This document shows, piece by piece, positions 60,338 through 64,000 of a stretch of 64,000 nucleotides of DNA; within the stretch, counting starts at the first letter, position 1, and every line of letters starts with the position of its first letter. The stretch comes from Stenotrophomonas sp. ZAC14D1_NAIMI4_1. GTDB taxonomy: Bacteria > Pseudomonadota > Gammaproteobacteria > Xanthomonadales > Xanthomonadaceae. The DNA is taken from NCBI RefSeq assembly GCF_003086775.1, contig NZ_CP026001.1, positions 1,452,407 through 1,516,406 of the forward strand, written 5' to 3'. The notes beneath the pieces are model-generated. The model was not told the origin of the DNA and made no database searches. It saw nothing but the letters and a program-made list of their open reading frames with translations. The position numbers and the translations under genes are program-made.

Positions 60338-61240
60338 CTACCGCACCGGCACCGGAATATTGCACAGGTCGATATGCCCGGCCGGGCGCTTGTAGAAGTC
60401 ATCCACGCGGTTGCGGCGTGCTTCCACCGTATCGGCGAAGGTCTTCGAATCGGTGCGCAGCACCTGGATCGGCGTGCGCTCTGCAGCCGGCACATCGCTC
60501 GCCCGGCGGATCGAGACGATCGGCGTGCGCAGCTTCGGGTCTTCATAGAAGCCCATCGGCGCCGGCCCGCGCGGGATCGCGCTGAGCAGTTCCATGCCCT
60601 TCAGCACGCGGCCGACCAGGGTGATGTTGCGGTCCAGCTGGCGCGGCGATTGCCCAGTCACCACGTACAGTTCGGCACCGATGCTGCTGTCTTCCTCGTT
60701 GCTGCGCCCCGCGCCCAGCATGCCGTAGCAGTGCGCCAGCCAGGCCTTGCCGGCCTGCGGATCCTGGCCCACCGGGAAGCCATCGACGAAACCGGTCTGC
60801 GCCGCCCAGCCATCGCGGTCGGGCAGCACGCCCACCTTCAGGCCGGCGCTGGCGCGCTCGAATTCGGCCGGCAACTTGCGCGCGGCGCTGCCGAACGGCT
60901 TGGCCTTGGCCGCGTCATCGGCGTCGGCATCGCCGAACTGCACCACGAAATTGTCCTGCGAGCGGTAGATGCTGGTGCCATCCCAGAAGTGCTCATGGGC
61001 GAAGGTCTGGATGTTGGCCACATGGCGCGGAGCAAACTGCGGCGCCAGCTCGATGATGACCCGCCCGGCCGGCAGGTCCATGTACAGCAGGTTGGCCGGG
61101 TCCGGCGTGCGCCAGTCGCTGGCCGCCGACGCATCGAGGATCTGCTGCGGGCTGCGGTACGGCGTGGCCGCGCTGGCCAGGGCTGGCAGCAGGCAGGCGA
61201 GGGCGAGGGCGGTCAGGGCAAGGCGACAGCGGTGCGACAT
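60338..61240 (-). CDS. Cyclophilin-type peptidyl-prolyl cis-trans isomerase, exported
   Basis: A 300-residue periplasmic foldase-like protein. The signal peptide is [18 protein letters not shown]. The cyclophilin domain has [51 protein letters not shown] and [19 protein letters not shown]. The Arg/Phe active-site region of FxRxxxxFxxQ is altered to [13 protein letters not shown] (Arg and Gln kept). A C-terminal extension (~70 residues) follows. The start 61240 lies 14 bases from the divergent HEAT-like gene. Confidence 0.9.
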   Translation of the reverse strand: MSHRCRLALTALALACLLPALASAATPYRSPQQILDASAASDWRTPDPANLLYMDLPAGRVIIELAPQFAPRHVANIQTFAHEHFWDGTSIYRSQDNFVVQFGDADADDAAKAKPFGSAARKLPAEFERASAGLKVGVLPDRDGWAAQTGFVDGFPVGQDPQAGKAWLAHCYGMLGAGRSNEEDSSIGAELYVVTGQSPRQLDRNITLVGRVLKGMELLSAIPRGPAPMGFYEDPKLRTPIVSIRRASDVPAAERTPIQVLRTDSKTFADTVEARRNRVDDFYKRPAGHIDLCNIPVPVR

Positions 61241-61254
61241 GGAAACCCCGGAAC

Positions 61255-62850
61255 ATGAACGAGGCCTCGATTCTGCGCGAGAGTACGCGCCTGCGCCACG
61301 GTGGCGTGCTGGCCCTGGCCGTGTGCGTCCTGCACGATGGTCATTCTCCCTGGTGGAAGCAGATGATGTTGATACCGCATCCGGACGCGCCTGAGGCCGC
61401 ACTGCGCGCGATGATCGAGCAGATCCTGAAGGGATTCGTCGATGAGGGCGTGGATCGTGTGCATTGGTTGCAGACCTTGTCGCCACTGGGGCTGTTCGAT
61501 CTTGATGGGCGTCGGCGCAGTTGGTGGGCTGCCAATGATGATGGCCTGCTCGCCTGTCTGCAGGCCTGTGCAGCAGTGCCGGTGGGTGTGCAGACGGCAG
61601 CACTCTTCCTTGCCGGATCCGATGGCAATGGCCGAACGCGCGAGGCCGCGTTGCAGGTGATGCGCTCGGTGCCCAGCCATCTGACGCTGTCCTGTGCCTT
61701 GCTCCGCTGCAATGACTGGGTGGCCGAAGTGCGGGCGGTGGCCCAGGACGTGGTGATCGACCTGCTCGCGCAGTGCGCGGTGCCGCATGTGCTGGCGGCC
61801 TGGCCGGTGGCCGTGCGCCTGCGCGCTGCGCAGCGCGTTGACCGGGCGTGGCTCGAGGGCACCCTGTTCGCATGGTTGTCATCGCCCTCCAACCGCGCAG
61901 TGCTCGAAGGACTGCTGGGCCATCCAGACGCACGCACCCGGCTGGCGGCCTACGCCGTAGCCCTGCACAGTCATCCGGACCGGGCGGCCTTGCGCGCACG
62001 CGCGCTGCGGGACAGTGATCCGCACGTCTCGCACCTGGCACTTGTCGATCTTCTGCAGCACGCTGAGCCCGATGAGATCGACGCGCAGTGCGCGCTGGCC
62101 TTGTCCGCCCCATCAACCAGGGTGCGTAGCGCCGCGCTGCGTGCGCTGGTCGAGCGCGAAGTGGCCGGCATGGATGAATACATCGAAGCCGCGGCATTCG
62201 ACCGTTCGCGTGGCGTGCGCCGGTTGGCGGCGTGGCTGCTCGAGCAGCGGCAGGCCACGCCGGCCATCGCGCTGTGGCGCGACGAACTCAAGCACGGCCG
62301 ACGCGGGCGATGGCGCGAAGCACTGGAAGCGCTGGCCGACCACGCCGAGGCGGAGGATGTGCCTGCACTGCGCGCCCTGTTGCCCCGGGTGTCGCCGCGG
62401 CATCAGCGTTCCTGCCTGCGCGGCTGGGTGCGGGCCGAGGGCGGTGCCAGCCTGGCGGTGCTGCGCGAGGCGCTGGAAGTGCGGGGACGGGCCGTGAATG
62501 CGCTGCTGGCCAGCGCCACCGCCCTATGGGCGGCAGAGCTGGACCCGGCACGCCTGCTCGCGTTCTGTCATGACGGTCCTTCGCCGATGGCACAGGCGGG
62601 CCTGCTTGCGCAGCTGACGAAGCTGCCCCTGTGGCAGCACCTCGACCTGCTGCTGGATGCGGTGCCGCAACGCGAGGATGAACGTGCATGGCACCTGCGG
62701 CTCGTGCATGACTGGCTTCGGGTGAGCGGGCAGTACTCGCCGCTGGGGGCCTCCCGGCGGCAGGCCCTGGTCAGCCGCCTTGAAGAGGGCAGGCACGCTT
62801 TGCCCGAGGCCGTGGCCGTCCAGGTTCTGGCAGCGGTGCGGCGGGCCTGA
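61255..62850 (+). CDS. HEAT-repeat-like hypothetical protein, 531 residues
   Basis: I cannot name this protein. From about residue 150 it is a train of helix pairs with HEAT-like periodicity: [81 protein letters not shown] and [17 protein letters not shown]. Such repeats usually serve as protein-binding scaffolds. No signal or membrane segment is visible. The start at 61255 is 14 bases from the divergent cyclophilin gene start, so promoters must overlap the opposite coding regions. Confidence 0.85.
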   Translation: MNEASILRESTRLRHGGVLALAVCVLHDGHSPWWKQMMLIPHPDAPEAALRAMIEQILKGFVDEGVDRVHWLQTLSPLGLFDLDGRRRSWWAANDDGLLACLQACAAVPVGVQTAALFLAGSDGNGRTREAALQVMRSVPSHLTLSCALLRCNDWVAEVRAVAQDVVIDLLAQCAVPHVLAAWPVAVRLRAAQRVDRAWLEGTLFAWLSSPSNRAVLEGLLGHPDARTRLAAYAVALHSHPDRAALRARALRDSDPHVSHLALVDLLQHAEPDEIDAQCALALSAPSTRVRSAALRALVEREVAGMDEYIEAAAFDRSRGVRRLAAWLLEQRQATPAIALWRDELKHGRRGRWREALEALADHAEAEDVPALRALLPRVSPRHQRSCLRGWVRAEGGASLAVLREALEVRGRAVNALLASATALWAAELDPARLLAFCHDGPSPMAQAGLLAQLTKLPLWQHLDLLLDAVPQREDERAWHLRLVHDWLRVSGQYSPLGASRRQALVSRLEEGRHALPEAVAVQVLAAVRRA

Positions 62851-62904
62851 CTCCCTCGCCGCACGGCAGGGTGACTAACGACACATTCGCTATACCGGAC
62901 TTCA

Positions 62905-62929
62905 CACTACTGTTGACTCCAACATAGTG
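62905..62929 (+). promoter_or_regulatory. Candidate PadR operator
   Basis: TGTTG-ACTC-CAACA (62911-62924) is a perfect dyad, extended outward by CACTA (62905) and TAGTG (62925-62929) with a one-base bulge. It ends 11 bases before the PadR start, overlapping the AGTGGAGGG ribosome-binding region, which is a typical place for autoregulation. Confidence 0.65.
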
Positions 62930-62940
62930 GAGGGCCGGTC

Positions 62941-63306
62941 ATGACCGAAGACGACGTCCACCTGAAGAAGTTCCAGAAGGAGCTCAGTGCCGGAACGGTG
63001 TCGCTGGCCCTGCTGGCGGTGCTGGCCCGGGCGGGGGAGCCGCTGTACGGGTACCTCATCGCCAAGGAGCTGGAGCGCGTGGGTGAGGGCGTGCTGAGCG
63101 GCAAGCAGAGCGCGCTGTACCCGGTGCTGCGCAACCTGGAGGGTGCCGGCCTGCTCGAGAGCCATGTCGAGCCGTCCAGCAGCGGGCCACCGCGCCGCTA
63201 CTACCGCATCAATGAACGTGGCCACGAGGTGCTGGCGCAGTGGCGCCAGGCCTGGCAGGCCACCCGCGATTCCGTCGATTCCGTGTTGGAGGGGGTACCG
63301 CAATGA
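62941..63306 (+). CDS. PadR-family transcriptional regulator
   Basis: A 121-residue winged-helix repressor. Typical features are FQKELSAGTVSLALLAVLARAGEPLYGYLIAKELE, the recognition helix region LSGKQSALYPVLRNLEGAGLLESHVEPSSSGPPRRYYRIN, and a short C-terminal dimerisation helix. It overlaps the following gene by four bases (ATGA), so the two are coupled. In many bacteria PadR proteins with this organisation control a downstream membrane sensor protein. Confidence 0.93.
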   Translation: MTEDDVHLKKFQKELSAGTVSLALLAVLARAGEPLYGYLIAKELERVGEGVLSGKQSALYPVLRNLEGAGLLESHVEPSSSGPPRRYYRINERGHEVLAQWRQAWQATRDSVDSVLEGVPQ

Positions 63307-64000
63307 ACGAGCAGAACCTGGCAGGCACTGGCCTGCCCACCACGATCACCCAGTACCTGGCGCAGCTGCGTGCGGCGCTGCAGGGCGCCGACGCGGCGAT
63401 GGTGCAGGACGCCTTGTACGACGCCGAGGAATACCTGCGTTCCGAACTGGCCGCACAGCCGGGCCGCAGCGAAGCCGAGGTGATCGCCGATGTCGCCAGC
63501 AGCTACGGCGCACCGGCGGAAGTGGCGGAGATCTATCGCGAAACCGAGGTGACCGTGAACCGCGCGCTGCGCACGCCGCGTGCCGACACCAGCCCGGTGC
63601 TGCGCGCCGCAGCCGAAGCCAGCGGCGTGGCACCGGCCGCGCCGACGCCCGCACCGGTGCAGCGTTCGCTGGCGGCACGCTTCTTCGGCGTGGTGATGGA
63701 TCCGCACACCTACGGCGCACTGTTCTACATGCTGCTGTCGCTGGCCACGGGCACCTTCTTCTTCACCTGGGTGGTGACCGGCCTGTCGCTGTCGCTGGGC
63801 CTGCTGATCCTGATCATCGGCATACCGCTGACGGTGCTGTTCTTCGGCTCGGTGCGTGGGCTGGCCCTGCTGGAAGGGCGCCTGGTGGAAGCGCTGCTGG
63901 GCGAGCGCATGCCGCGCCGGCCGCGCTACACCGACCGCAGCCGCACGTGGCTGCAGCGCATCGGCGACATGTTCACCGACGGCCGCACCTGGCTGACGCT
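63303..64000 (+). CDS. HAAS-like/sensor-domain membrane protein (partial at right edge)
   Basis: The first 232 residues are in the window and the gene continues past the end. Residues ~15-75 (TTITQYLAQLRAALQGADAAMVQDALYDAEEYLRSEL, SEAEVIADVASSYGAPAEVAEIYRE) match the HAAS/DUF1700 type domain found next to PadR regulators. A Pro/Ala linker and TM segments (FYMLLSLATGTFFFTWVVTGLSLSLGLLILIIGIPLTVLFF) follow and look like the Sensor domain. It is translationally coupled to the PadR gene. A role as a membrane partner of PadR is inferred. Confidence 0.85.
   Translation, partial: MNEQNLAGTGLPTTITQYLAQLRAALQGADAAMVQDALYDAEEYLRSELAAQPGRSEAEVIADVASSYGAPAEVAEIYRETEVTVNRALRTPRADTSPVLRAAAEASGVAPAAPTPAPVQRSLAARFFGVVMDPHTYGALFYMLLSLATGTFFFTWVVTGLSLSLGLLILIIGIPLTVLFFGSVRGLALLEGRLVEALLGERMPRRPRYTDRSRTWLQRIGDMFTDGRTWLT

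Noticed and set aside
1..64000. Insertion sequences, prophage, integron, tRNA or rRNA genes
   Set aside because: I looked for transposase, integrase and RNA-gene signatures on both strands and found none; repeats here are short palindromic families.

Overview
The window is a high-GC chromosomal segment that looks like Stenotrophomonas (S. maltophilia complex, Xanthomonadaceae). The main reasons are dozens of palindromes that open with GTAG (the SMAG family of REP sequences described in S. maltophilia), a creBCD locus with a cre-tag, and Xanthomonadaceae-like gene content. I see no rRNA, tRNA, CRISPR array, prophage or insertion sequence. It reads as core or near-core chromosome with unusually rich intergenic repeats.

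Layout. 0-13.5 kb: DosC-like globin diguanylate cyclase, zinc exporter (CDF), endonuclease V, gpmA, an M13 lipoprotein peptidase, a seven-unit tandem array of SMAG pairs, an HD-GYP phosphodiesterase, a lipoprotein, mfd and a GNAT acetyltransferase. 13.5-22.2 kb: rlmJ, creB-creC-creD plus a small fourth gene, an M28 peptidase, gltX and zur. 22.2-29.7 kb: a small hypothetical, a tetR-MFS-HlyD efflux operon, and a divergent pair made of a His-rich TonB receptor (ZnuD-like) and a MerC-like protein with two palindromes resembling Zur boxes between them. 29.8-37.8 kb: a bTHX-like ribosomal protein, an NPP-type phosphodiesterase, an AdaA-AlkA fusion overlapping ogt, a ClpP-like lipoprotein, a DUF4019-like protein, MAPEG, a UbiH-type hydroxylase and an S4 protein. 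38-47 kb: DEAD-box helicase, then PAS-GGDEF-EAL, membrane GGDEF, rluF and GAF-GGDEF. 47-64 kb: two EamA transporters, a Pr6Pr-like membrane protein, DUF72 and VOC proteins, a serine hydrolase, an ABC exporter, an Agp-like phosphatase, a DUF885 peptidase, a DUF4349 protein, LysR, a cyclophilin, a HEAT-like protein, and PadR with a sensor-domain protein cut by the window end.

Themes. Five c-di-GMP turnover proteins lie in 46 kb (globin-GGDEF, HD-GYP, GGDEF-EAL, membrane GGDEF, GAF-GGDEF). Zinc handling recurs (CDF exporter, zur, ZnuD-like receptor, MerC). DNA repair is represented by endonuclease V, Mfd, AdaA-AlkA and Ogt.

The most unusual content is intergenic. A family of about 100-bp structured elements occurs five times (23.0, 31.5, 33.8, 42.7 and 43.0 kb). 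Its 25-bp arms differ in sequence between copies but stay complementary within each copy, and four copies sit inside the same ordered ~270-bp composite. At three genes the SMAG GTAG supplies the TAG stop codon; at a fourth the stop lies in the palindrome loop.
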